From Erythrophleum ivorense (Eukaryota > Streptophyta > Magnoliopsida > Fabales > Fabaceae), in the NCBI GenBank assembly GCA_026724425.1, contig JAIUCV010001287.1:1-64000 (forward strand): a DNA stretch of 64,000 nucleotides, in the 5' to 3' direction. Position 1 is the first letter of the stretch. The number at the start of each line of letters is the position of its first letter. Both the position numbers and the translations under genes were made by a program. The notes beneath the pieces were generated by a model. That model searched no databases and was not told the origin of the DNA. It saw nothing but the letters and a program-made list of their open reading frames with translations. Positions 47,446 through 60,000 of the stretch are shown in pieces.

Positions 47446-50400
47446 CTATTCAGTCCAAGGTGCGTCTAACATTTTTGCCATGAAAGCATAGCGGTCAGCA
47501 GCCTCATCGATCTGAGGACATACAAACCCATCCACTTAACTTAAGATGGAATAACAATACAGGAGAGAACGTAAAACCAACCTCGAATCGTAATTTGTTA
47601 CCTTTTTCTGCGTTGGTCGGCCCGCTCCATGTCCAGCCTTACATTCAATGCGACCTATTATAGGGTTTGTCTGGGGGCTTTTCTCTAAGCTCGTACAGAG
47701 GACATGCTGCATGGTCTGATGATAATATGAAATATGTATTAAAAAAACCGTGGGTGGAGGAGGGTAAATTGTAACTTGCTTGTTCTGTGTAGCTTGCAAC
47801 GTCACTCAATAAAAGGATAAGAAGCAGAGTAAGACTTACCGCCAGTAGCTTCAAAGAGTGCAGTGGTACAACACGATCATCATGATCAGCTGTCAGCAGC
47901 ATGGTTGATGGGTACTGAATAGATTTATCAGGATGCTCTTCCCATGGTCTCCGTACATTATGCAATGGCGAGTACCTGAAATGCGGGGTTAAAGGTTACA
48001 TACATTATATAAAATTAAAGTGAAAAATAATAATTTATTTTGCCTAATGCAGCTAAATGGAATAAGCTCAGGTATGGCTGCAAGAGCTGTTAAATGAATA
48101 TTAGCTCGATTATGTAATAAGTTCTTGATATCTCATGATAGAATAAAACTTTACTTTATTAGCCAGTGAAACTCTTCCTCCTTGTCTGAGCAACCATAAT
48201 CTGAGGTCCAAGCATGACCTGTTACAATTATACATCAATATGTGACATGCATTTAAACAAACTACCAGGCACAACAGATCCAAACAAACCTATAGTAAAC
48301 TTGTGGAATCGCAGCATGTCCATAACACCCACATGCGCCAGTGCACAACCAAAAAGATCAGGTCTCTGGATGGAAGGGGAAAAATAAAACTAAAATAAAT
48401 GAAGGGCTCAATGTAAGATGACATCACATAGACTGAGTCGTAAAATCCAACCTAAAGGTCCTAGGTTCAAATCCCAATGAATTGGACACTGGAATAAAAA
48501 TGGGAAGACAAAGCAAATGAATTAGACCTGATTTATGCAAGCCCCAACCAGAAGTCCACCATTGCTTCCACCTTCAATGCATAACTTATTGGGTTGTGTA
48601 TAACCAGCAGATACAAGGTATTCAGCTGCAGAAATGAAGTCATCAAAACAATTCTGCTTCTTAGCAAGGGAGCCTGCTTTATGCCATTCTTCCCCATATT
48701 CTCCACCACCACGTATATTTGCTATGCAGAAAACAGCACCTAGATGTCTTGTGAGTACAATGCGACTGACGCTGAAAGAGGGCGTAAGACTGATATTAAA
48801 ACCACCATATCCGTATAATAGACAAGAGTGTGAGCCATCCAAAACAATATTTTTTCTGGCAACAATGAAGATTGGGATCTTGGTACCATCCCTGCTAGGC
48901 ACAAAAACCTGAAATGTGCACATCACATAAAAAAATTTAACAAAGTGACAGTAAGGAACAAATTTCATGAGATAGCCATGCCTCTGCTCATAAAAAATAA
49001 TGCGATATTCAAGAACCAAATAATTTATTTGAAACTAGAAACAGAATAACAACAGATATCAGCACCAGTAAGAACAGTTTTCTTACCTGGTTGACATGAA
49101 ACTCAAAGCGATCAAACCCAGGGACGATAATTTCACGAAATATCTTCATATCAGGAACCTCGTTTTCCAAATTGCACTGATATATGATACCAGGAGTTAA
49201 AAAGCTTGTGAAGCCTATGAAAACCATGCTATCTTCACGCCGTGCAGAAATTCCAAAAACTGTGCCAATGTCAATTGGTAATTGATGGTGCAGTGAACCT
49301 GTTTTCAAGTCTCTCAATTGCAGAACATACTTCACATCGCTCAAGTAACTCACAATCATTTGGTTACCATTTACAGCACATGCTGACTCAAGTACATCTT
49401 TTTCAGATTCTGGGAGAACATCGGTCCAAGAAGTTGGTTCTTTCAAATCGACTCGAACTAGTTTATATTTTGAAGCATCTTTATTTGTCAAAAAAGTAAA
49501 TACACTGTCATCATTTGCAATGGCTTGATACTGTGCGTCAAATTTATCAATAAGCTTGACAAATGGGAGTAGGGCATTTTCATTCCGAAAATTTTCCAGG
49601 CCATTGGGAAGAGCAGTCATGTCACAGTAGTAAAGTTTGTTAACTGGATCACACCCTTCATCAATATAGAGAAGGACATACTGAACAATCAACAAAAAAT
49701 AGTAGGTCAGTTTCGCATAAAATTTGAGAATGTATATGTAAATATTAGTTGTGAGCTTTGTTACACTATTCTACATGACAGAGGAAAATTCCAATTACAC
49801 CTACCACCATGCCTTCATATACAAAGCCACAAAATTAACCATATATTCAAATTGCACCCTTGTTTTGACGCTGAATTAGAATTTTGCAAAGCATTAAAGT
49901 GGAACTCCAGGTTTTTGTGGCAAGATATATAAAGTAAGGCCCATCTCAATTAGCAAATATACATTATCAGATTAATTATTGGTATAGAAATTTGGTTATA
50001 ACACTGAACCACTTAACATTTACGTCAAGCAAAAATTGAAATTATGCAAGCAGTACGGTTGAGGTCCAGGTTCTCCAGCAAGATAATTCCAGTGTAACCC
50101 GCTTAAAATGTTAAATAGAAAAGAACTAAATAGATGCTTTCTGAAAAATATGTAGAGTAGAACATAGATAGTGGAGCAACAACCTAGTATACATAATTTC
50201 TACACAATCATTAAGTGTGAGTTCACCAAAACATCATAAAAGCACAAAAACAATAGCCGCATATTTTACTATTTCCTGTACATATAAAAGAATATAGATA
50301 ATCTCGCATATACCTAGAGCAATGACAAATATAATGTACCTTTCCATCATCAGTAACACTTGCTCCAAACATATATTTAGGGTTTTCAGGATCTCTCCAG

Positions 50401-51909
50401 CATAGAATATCTTCCGATTGATCTGTACCCAAAAAATGATAATAGAGCTCATGATAAAGGTTAGCATTTGTCTCGGTCCCAGCATCTACCACTTCTCCAT
50501 CTCTACAGTGCAAAGTAACCAACATCATCAATTCAATTTGTCAATGAAGGAAACATGAAATAGATCCTACCATGATCGTCATGGATAGGTTATTCAGAAG
50601 ATATCTAAAAGAGCAATAAAAATTTATATCATTGTGGCCAAGAAGAAAAGCAAATCCATCACCATGAAATTCAATTTATAATAGCTGAATTTGAGATCAT
50701 ATTTGCGATCTGACTGCAATCAGATAGCAACTGCAAATTAGAATAACAAGCTCCTTGTTTTTACCTTCCCTAATTTCTTTTTGCTAAATTCTCCCACATT
50801 TTAACGGACAGAAGCGACAATTAGAAGTTTCAAACCTAAATCCAGTTGCCTACTTCCTGGAAAGAATGTGAGGATAGGACATCACTTACTTGGGCGCTGG
50901 ATAGCGGCTGTAAAAGAAACCTTTGCTATCATGTGTCCAGCTTATAGAGGAAAACTTGACCTGCAAACATGATAATAATAGCTATAAATGGTTCATTTCT
51001 ATACGCATCTCCCTTTCCATGGAAACAAACTGTGATACTCACCCATGATAAAATATCAGGCTCAACACTCTTGTCCTCAATACACATTACCTTTACTGTC
51101 ACCCAATCACTACCACTTGAACTAAGGCCATAAGCCAAATATTTTGCATCCTCGCTCACCGAAAGTGTGTTTAATGAGACGGTTCCATCTTCACTGAGGG
51201 CATTGGGATCAAGCAAAACCACCGGTTCTCCCTCCAAGCTATCCTGAAAAGTTATAGAAGACAATGAAATCGAAGAAGCTTAAACAGAAAAAAAAAAAAA
51301 AAAGCCTTAATGACGAATCTAAATGCACAAATAAGCCATCAAACCTGCACATAAAGAACGTCTTGTGGCTGAAGGCCGGTGTTATGGAAATAGAAGTACT
51401 TGTTTGCTCGCCTAAAAGGAGCATCATAACGAGGATGGTCAAAAAGCTTCGTGATCTTTTCACGAAGCTTCTCCCTAGTATCGCATATCTGAAGCACGGA
51501 ATCCGTCAATTTAACCTGCTTCTGTACAAACTCTTTGACTTCTTCCGCATCAGGATCCTCAAGCCTAGGCAAAGAATATAAAACTCGACGATATTTGCCT
51601 CAAGCATTTTCAACCAAATGTTTATAAATCACAAATACTAGCTAGTTCAATCTCTCTAGAAAACAAATGAAACTAGAGGAACATAACATTCTTAATGTAT
51701 CTTAGATAGTTTTTGCGAAACGTTCACAACCATAAAACAATTATTACAAAACGATCAACGAGTAAAGCGATGAGATATAAGTAAATATCATGTCGGTACC
51801 ATCTATAAGGGTCGGCAATCTTAACGCCATGGAAGTCCTCGACGACAGACTCGTCTCTACGAGCAATAGGATATTGCAGATGTTCGTCCAGGGCACAGAG
51901 GGAACCCAT
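47446..51909 (-). CDS. Prolyl oligopeptidase (prolyl endopeptidase, S9A)
   Basis: Serine peptidase that cuts short peptides after proline. Exons in coding order: 51909-51800, 51564-51345, 51243-51043, 50960-50890, 50502-50340, 49680-49087, 48908-48528, 48365-48290, 48218-48155, 47975-47840, 47715-47602, 47511-47446; 2196 bases, 731 aa, the family length. Order: N-terminal strand and propeller start (PIARRDESVVEDFHGVKIAD), beta-propeller (about 70-430), then the alpha/beta hydrolase with nucleophile Ser568 in EGGSNGG, the Asp in LTADHDDRVVP (about 657-660) and His701 in KAGHGAG. All phases agree and no break is seen. I chose MGSLCALDEHLQYP as the start because it matches the usual plant N-terminus. 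The frame stays open upstream to 52272, with ATGs at 52131, 52200, 52215 and 52272, which could add an Arg/Ser-rich targeting peptide. Confidence 0.95.
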
Positions 51910-52200
51910 TCTAGGGCTTGAAGACGAAGAAGTAAGAGCAGAGCAAAACAGAGGAAGATGAGATTTGAACAATAGGAAACGCGGTCTGGGCGTGCGTTTG
52001 CGTCGTGAAAAAGAATGGAAGCGGTAGAAGCTAAATACACCCAGATTTTGGGAGCGGCGTGTAAGTCGGGGAATAACGAAAAGGGTATGTGAACTCACAA
52101 TCTCCCGCGCGTGGCGAGCGTATGAGAGCATCGTTACTTGATTTGTTAATCGCTTAGCCCTCGGAAGTCTGGCATGTGGTCGTTCCTTGAACAACGTCAT

Positions 52201-53089
52201 AGTTGATGTCGCCATTTTGAGTCCATCGTGTCCTCGTTCTTGACTATGAGCAGATACCGTTCTATGTAGCAAATACGAAATGACTCCACGTGGAACATAT
52301 TACCTTTTCTTTTGGGAATTGGAAAAAAAAAAGATAACTTTTAAACGAGCCAATTATATAATTTCATTTGAGCCAAAAAAAAAAACGATCACTATAATTC
52401 TATATGTATATTTATAATTGATGACGCCATTTTGAGTCTATTATGTTCTCCTTTCTTGACTATGAACAGATAGCGTTGCAAGAAGTACACGACCCCAGGT
52501 GGAATATATTATCATTTCTTTTAGGAAACTGAAAAAACAAAGTAATTTTTTAAAACAGTCCAATTATATAATTTCTTTAAGTAAGATTACTATAATTTTA
52601 TAATATTAACTCTAATTTTTTATATAAGAGATTTTTTTTAATTTAATTTAATTTAAAATATAAAAAATAAATCACTAATATTTAATATTTTAATTATAAT
52701 ATTTTAATTATATCTTCTATTAAATAATTTTTTTAAATTATGAGTAACATTTGTCATTAATTTAAAAATATATATATATATATATTAAATAGAGATATTT
52801 TTAAAAAATAATTTTTATTTGAGATAAAATTAAAAAAAATAAATAAATTTTAATTAATTTTTTAAATTCTCGTAAGTTAATTATTTTATTTTTTATATAT
52901 AAAATTAAATATAATAATATTTTTACTTGATAGACCAATTTTAGGCTATCATGTTCTCTACTTTCTTGGCTATGAACAGATAACGTTGGAAGTAGTACGT
53001 GACCTAAGTGGAAAATATTACCTTTTCTTTTTAAAAATTGAAAAAAAAAATTTAAACAGGCCAATTATATAATTTCTTTAAGTTAGAAA
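52201..53089. repeat. Three-copy tandem repeat upstream of prolyl oligopeptidase
   Basis: Copies at about 52201-52370, 52413-52585 and 52926-53089 share, in order, cattttgagtc or its variant, cttgactatga(g/a)cagata, a gtggaa...ttaccttttctttt block and ccaattatataattt. A Stowaway-like MITE (52610-52914) separates copies 2 and 3. Copy 1 overlaps the upstream open frame of the peptidase gene. Confidence 0.85.
52610..52914. mobile_element. Stowaway-like MITE, second copy of the family
   Basis: It shares ordered core blocks with the 38469 copy: aatttaaaatataaaaaataaat, ttttaattatataatattttaattatat, aatagagatatttttaaaaaataa and ttttttatatata. The ends are worn, so the borders are approximate. Confidence 0.75.
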
Positions 53090-54015
53090 AAGATTACTAT
53101 AACTTTATAATAACTGTTACATGTAGGAAAAACTATATTTTATGTTTTAAAAACTAAAGCTTAATTATAAAACTAATAAATAAATGCAACAAAATCTTCA
53201 TTGAAGTTTATATAATAATTTTGTAATTGTACTTTAATTCATAAAGATAAAATATAATTACAACGTATTTACTTCTTATATGTAAAATTACCTATCAATA
53301 AATCTGACCTCAACTTGATTAAATATAAACCCATTAAATAGTTAGATTTAATCATTTAAGTATCACTCTGATTATTATAACATGCTAGCTCCCGTGGATA
53401 TTAATCTTTTGGAACCAAAAAATAGTAATTTAGTGGTTCTAAAATAATTCCTCATAGGTGTCCATAAAATTAATTTCGATTCCCTATAAGAACTTACAAA
53501 GGGAGAGATATAAGAATGTAAGCTTCTTATAAAGTGAGCTATACTCTCTCTCTCTCTCTCTCTCTCTTCGACAATATAAGAACGTAAGTTTCTTATAAGG
53601 TAAATTTTACTTTCTCTCTCTCTCTCTCATCAACTGTATAAAATGCAACATTGCAAGTATTGTAAAGAATCTATTTAGCTATAAAATTGTACAATATAAG
53701 CCTGTTTAGGAATGCTAGTTTTTTTGTTTTTATTTCATATATGCAAAAATATTATAAATTCATACTTAACAAGGTTTTGTGGTATGTGGTTCCAAGTTTT
53801 GAGTATTCATTCTAGCCTATTGGAAATTGAAATAAAAATAGAAAAGAACATTTATTTATTTTTATTATTTTTAAAAATAAAGATATAAAAGTTGTTTTAT
53901 CGATTTTATTTTTTATTTTAATATTTAACATTTTATGTACTAAACAGCTTTAATAAATAAAAATGGCCCTACTGCGGTAGAAGAAATTTCTCTTATATAT
54001 GGAAAAAGTAGCATA

Positions 54016-54053
<38 letters not shown>

Positions 54054-54452
54054 CTTGACAAAGTAAACGTCTAAACTTTTGTTAATTACCTACCCACTCA
54101 AACTCATATGCCGCTATAGATATTCACGTGTAAGAATTATCCTGGTAAACAAGGAAGAAACCGAAGTGGAAAGGACGAAAGAAAAGGGACCAGTAAGCAT
54201 TAGATTACATCGTCGGGATGAACGGGAATAGACGAAAGGAAGAGTTTCAGTAAAAATTAAGAGGAAAGCAATAAAGTGAGGTAAAAAGGTGGAAGATGAG
54301 GCTGTAAAGACAGCACTGGGGACTGTTGCCCAAGGGCAATTTTGCAAACACAATTCAGCGACTTTATCCTCATTCTGTTTTTGCATTCCCACTTACCACT
54401 GCCTTGGAAAGGATGAGTTAGAGTTGGCGTAATAAGCTGCAGATCGTGGGTA
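53090..54452. other. AT-rich spacer before the RopGEF locus
   Basis: This contains a local duplication with CT-repeats (53512-53570 and 53578-53632: aagcttcttataaagtgagc then (CT)n; aagtttcttataaggtaaat then (CT)n). It also holds a possible hAT-like MITE at about 53700-53965 (ends gcctgtttagg and, in reverse complement, gctgtttagt) and an (AT)15 run at 54019-54048. No gene is seen. Confidence 0.55.
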
Positions 54453-57054
54453 ATGGAAAGTGTTTCGTATGAAGATGAACTCAGCGAGCGGTTTCAAAGC
54501 CACATACTGAGTGCAGATGGGAGCAGCTCGGAAAGCTTAAGCTGTTGCGATCATAAATTTGCTACCGCAAATTTGATTTCTTTGCCTATTGCCCGCACTC
54601 AATTCCATAAGCATTCCAGTTTCCCGGAGCCGGTGTTCGGTAATCTCTCAAGGTCTGAACCATGGACATTTTGTCTGATGTTTTTCCGCTCTTTCCCATT
54701 AAAATTTACCCCAGTCTCATAACGGAATTTTATCTTCAATATTTTGTGTTTTATATCTCGCTCAGTTTGGGAACTTTTTTCCTTTTTTCTTTTTTCTTTT
54801 TTTCCTCTTTTGATTTTAGACTTTCTTTTACTTTTACCCTTTGATTTTTCATTAGGATTTTGCATGATTTTGGTATAAAACGGACTATTTTTTCTGAACT
54901 GTGTAATGCAGAAGTTGAATTGATGAAAGAGCGGTTCGCAAAGCTTCGGCTTGGAGAGGATATGTCAGGTGGAGAGAAGGGAGATTGTTCGGCGCTCGCT
55001 ATTTCCAATGCCATAACCAATCTCTCGGGTTCGTGGTCTATACTTTCTTGTTTGTGGTTCTTACCTTGTTAATTACTTTCCAAGTCATATTTTGTTTCTT
55101 AAGAATATATTATATGGGAAAGGAAACAGATTAATTCTACTCTCTCGAGTCCTAACGCCCGTGAATACGATTAGTTTTGTATTTGATTAAACATTGTGTG
55201 AAATTCGACAGCTAGTGTGTTTGGAGAGCTTTAGAGGTTAGAGCCTTTGGCATCACGGAAGAAATCAATGTGGAAGCGCGAAATGGATTGGCTGTTATGT
55301 GTGAGTGATTCAATTGTTGAGCTCGTTCCTTCACTACAAGATTTCCCTGGTGGTGCTACTTTTGAGACAATGGTGCCAAGGCTCCGACCTGATATTCATC
55401 TAAATCTTCCGGCGCTTAAGAAGCTCGACTCCATGCTGCTTAGCATTCTTGATGGATTCCGCAATTCAGAGTTTTGTTATGTTGATCGCGGGGTAATAGT
55501 TGATGTAGCTGCTGAAACTAACATGTTTCCTCTGTCTGCATCTTCTGGAAGGCCATCAATACGGCAGGAAGAGAAGTGGTGGCTCCCATTTCCCAAGGTG
55601 CCACAAAATGGTCTTTCTGAAGACATGAGGAAGAGATTGCAACAGTCGAGGGAATGCCCGCATCAGATACTCAAGGCTGCTATGGCTACTAACAGCAGCA
55701 TGCTTGCTGAAGTGAATATCCCAGATGTTTACTTGGATAGCTACCCAAGGTATATAATTTGCCCTATCATGTGAAGATATATGGATCAATGAAAAAAGAA
55801 GTAAAGACTAGGTGAGGTAGTGATACGGTTATCGCGTAATCACAGTTTGATCTTCAATTCTTCTTGCCCTTGAGAATTGCTTGATACAGAGCATAAAGAA
55901 ACATTGTGGCCTTTTCCTTATTTATTTTTCCCATTGCGAATCACGCACCCAAGATATGTAAACAAGACTTACACATTATGATAGCACTTATCTTTACCAC
56001 ATGAGCCACAAGGAAAAGACGAGCGTCAGTTTATTCATTACTTGATCTGTAAGGAATTTGTGTTGTGGTAGTGAACCTTTAGGGACCTTAAAGCTTCGGC
56101 AAAACAATATCTTCACGTCAGATTCAAACTCAAAAATATTTGTCGTAACTCTGCAGGATTAGTGTGAAGATTATTGTATAGCAAAACATAAATCTGAAAA
56201 CATCAAATCAGACAATTCAACAGCTGGTTGTGTCGCCTTTCCTTTTTCTTTGTTTATGTTCTTTGTTGAATAATAATATGAATCAACATTATCTGGTGTA
56301 CTTTCAGAGTGGCAGAGCTTTACTGGGGGATATCACATATCACTTCTTATGTGCTGATAAATTCTCCCGAGTGTCTTCTGGATTACCTAGACCTATCATC
56401 TGAGTATTCAACTGTGGAAATAGCAAACAGAATAGAGGCATCCCTACACATCTGGAGGCAAAAACACCTACAAGGGCATGTAATTCATAGGAAGGGTAGA
56501 AAATCTTCGTGGAATGGCAAGGTCAAGGGCATCGTGAGTCACGCAAAAAGATATAAGCTTCTAGCACAGCGCGCTGAAACCCTCCTGCAGAATTTGAGGC
56601 AAAAATTCCCTGGCCTCCCCCAGACTGCTTTGGACATGAGCAAGATACAGTACAACAATGTATGTCTCTCAAAATATAACACTTGAAGTACTGTGTTTCG
56701 TTTACATTCAGATGTTAGTAACCTGAAAATGTGCCCCCTTTTAATGTTATAAAGCAGAATGCATGCCCTTTTTCGCACTCAGAGTCACACTCATATTTGC
56801 GAGTCAAGTCAGGAACATACACCCGGTAAAAAAGAAAGGGGAGAGAGAGAAGCTTGAATTAAAAGTATGAAACTATGAATAATATTGTTCTAATGCCACT
56901 GTATGTGGGGCAAGCAATCCTAGAGAGCTACTCGAGAGTGATGGAAAGCTTGGCCTTCAATGTATTGTCAAGGATAGATGATCTCATTTATATAGATGAT
57001 GTCCCCAAGCAACATGCATCATCCCAATCAAAATATTTATTTGATAGAGTTTAG
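54453..57054 (+). pseudogene. RopGEF (PRONE-domain Rop guanine nucleotide exchange factor), broken
   Basis: RopGEFs activate plant Rho GTPases at the plasma membrane through the PRONE domain. Exon-like blocks: 54453-54639, 54912-55028, 55212-55749, 56308-56659, 56902-57054. PRONE blocks are clear: VELMKERFAKLRLGEDMSGG, SNAITNLSASVFGEL, MWKREMDWLLCVSDSIVELV, LRPDIHLNLPALKKLDSMLL, WWLPFPKVPQNGLSEDMRKR, VAELYWGISHITSYVLINSP, FPGLPQTALDMSKIQYNN, AILESYSRVMESLAFNVLSR. Two lesions are seen. The family's FGEL-W-RLEPL has TAG in place of Trp at 55232-55234. The last exon lacks an AG acceptor: the bases before it read cactg|TATGTGG where cacag|GATGTGG is expected. The frame also stops soon after IDDVPKQH, without the longer variable tail of many family members. 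The pieces otherwise keep phase, so decay is recent. A sequencing error is less likely with two separate lesions. Confidence 0.85.
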
Positions 57055-60000
57055 GTGTGCTGTACCAATACAGAGGCGGAAACACAATGTAGCTCTTTTA
57101 CTTTTATGACCCGCCACGGATGTCGTGCTTATTTATTTAAAGCATCAGCAATTTCTCAGTTCAATTGTCTAAAGTAGATTATATAACTCGGCACTAACGA
57201 CTTTCCTACCTCATCCGTCGACTTGTCTCTCTCTTCATGTGGAATAACAATTGAAGAGGCACCAAAAGACAGGGGGTAGTGCTCCCATATTTTTTCTTTG
57301 CTTTCCTTTTTGGTTCATGTAACCAAATGTTTGGAGCATCATTCGTGTATGAATCTCTCAAGTCTCAACAGTGATTTACTAATTTATTTTCATGTAACTT
57401 ATCGCCCCCAGTTTTTACATCAACGTTGTTCAGTTATAGAGTTCTCCAGAGACATGATTGCTATGGAAAGCTTTAAAACATCATAAACTAGGAGGCAATG
57501 TTTAGGTAGTTTGGTTCTTCCATTCCCAAGACTCCACGTTCTGGGCAATCTTATCAATTGCTACAAGCTTAGTCAGTCTTTCATTTACTTCTCTAGCTAA
57601 AGCAGTTACTGCCATGAGTACAAACGAACAAAACATCTGAAACTAAACAAATAGCTAAGGGCTTCGTTGAAAAGAGCCTAATAAATCAGACACAAACAAC
57701 TTAGCACTGTCTTGCAGAAGGGCAGCCACTAAAGAAGGTGCAGTCGGGGGTTTAGAATTTTTAAATATGGAGATAAATATTATAAATATAATAACAAAAA
57801 TTTTAACTGTAAAAAAAACTATACTTTAAAATTTTTAATTATATATATATAGCTGAAATTTTATAATATAATTTTTTTACAATTAATATTTTTATTCTTA
57901 TAATAATAATTTTTTATCTTCATATTTAAAATTTATAACCTTTTAAAAAAAATAAGACTAAAAAGTTTGACTGCATTCTTTCCAATAACTAAGGCCACTA
58001 GAGTGAATCGTTCTGCAGCGTTTTGACATTTGGCGTAAGTTTTAAGTTCGGGCGGCTCTCTTTTATCATAGATTATTTTAAAAAATAGCATTTATAATTA
58101 TCATACCCTGTAAATTTCACTAAACGGAAGTTACCACTCATATTGGTTTGTCAAAATTTTTAATCACGCCATTTCAATCTCTAGAAATTATTGTCATGAA
58201 TTTAATCACAATATTTTAAAAAATATCTTATTTTATTTTTAATCTTAACTAAATATATTATTTTTTAAAAATTTTAAAAATTAACAGTAACAATAATTTT
58301 CAAAGACTTATGATAGCTTCTTCTAGTAAACAACATTTTTTCATTTTTGGGGACAAATATAAACATTGAAATTTCCATCGTTTAAAATGTATTCGTACTG
58401 TTAGAATGGGCACCTAGCTGCGAAGAAGGTCCATTGGGCACCTGGCTCATAAGGTCCACATTGACGTAGTATATAGGTCGACGATTTTTTTTTGGGGTAA
58501 ACACAAAGCAGGAGGAGGACAGAAACACTAACTAAACCTTTAACCGATTGATAATACAGCTGTTAAGCGTATTACTTTGTGTGTTCATCCGTAAGCTTTA
58601 TTATAGTCCGCCATGAATAGCCTGATGTCTGTCAAACTCGGTCTGGTTTAATCATAGTGTAGGTTGATGATGCAACTCCTGTAATCGTTCAATCAGAACA
58701 GTAGTTTCAGACCAAAAAAAAAAAAAAAAAAAGGAATTGTGGATAATTTAGAGTGACAATTTTATCGGACGTTCCCGAAGGGACAATTGGGGTTGTGGGA
58801 TGCGTATGCACGTGTGTGTCCTTTTTTTAAGCTATCATACCAAAGCATAAGAAATGCAAATATGAATATACTACATATATATCATTAGACAAGTTTTAAC
58901 ATAATTTTTGAATATTTTGTATTAAATTTTTTAATAGAAACATGATAAGCTATTTTTATACACCAATCTAATATAATTGAATATTTTTCTAAGAAAAACG
59001 TATATACTATAAATTTTATAAAAAAAAATTGACAATAAGCGCTCATAAAAAGTTTTTACATAAAATTTGCCCTGTATACTCCTAATTCTCAGAGAGATCC
59101 CCCAGGATAGAGGGAGAAGATATGCAAATATATAGAAAGTGAATGGGACAACCTGGAAAATTTCTAGACATGGCAACAATAAAACCATATAATTGCGAGC
59201 AAATGGAGAGAATTAAAAAAGAGAAAAAAAAAAATAGAGGCTGACCACATCAAATGAAAGAAGTGCTCGCAAAGGCTCTTCTACCTCACCAAAGGGTAAA
59301 GCCTACAGGTTGCTGCAGTGCCGCTGCCCCCACCCCGTTGGGTCTCCACACTATCAAAATCTTAATCTTAGGATGAAGAAGAAGAAGTACAGATGTCGTA
59401 AAATAATGAGCCTGAAAAAGTCATGTTTAATTAAATATAATCACATCATCAAAAGTATGCATGCACTCACCCTTACATGCACCCCTTTCATGTTGATGTC
59501 ATGGCATATAGAACTGTGTGAAAGGGCCATTTAAAGTGCGCGAGATTCATCATTGCCATCAACCCCCAACCTCTTCCTCTCAGAAGGACCGTGAATAATA
59601 ATACTATCAGTGGGGATAAAGAATGTCCTCTTCGACTGGTATTCTTCCTTTAATCAACCCTGCTCATATGCGTGCATGCATCCTCCCCAATGACTCCTTA
59701 TTTATTTAGAGTAAATCAGGTTGATCTCCAAAGGGATTCATTCATCATTTAGACAAAAAAATTAAAAAAAGGACACGCTTTCTTTTTTTAAATCTCTTGC
59801 TGCTGTTAAAATCAGTCCGGTGGGTCACGATTTTGGATAAGGTCAAACGGAACGGAAGGCAGCAACAAGGACCCGGGCACAAGGCTAAATCCTAGCACCG
59901 TTAAGTGGTACGTTTGACCAAAATTCAAAACGCATCTGACTTGTGACGTAGGACTTGATAAGAAATACAAATCTTAAAAACATTAAAAGAGACTCAAGAC

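Noticed and set aside
48634..48912. Plus-strand frame of 92 codons
   Set aside because: It is the complement of prolyl oligopeptidase exon 7.
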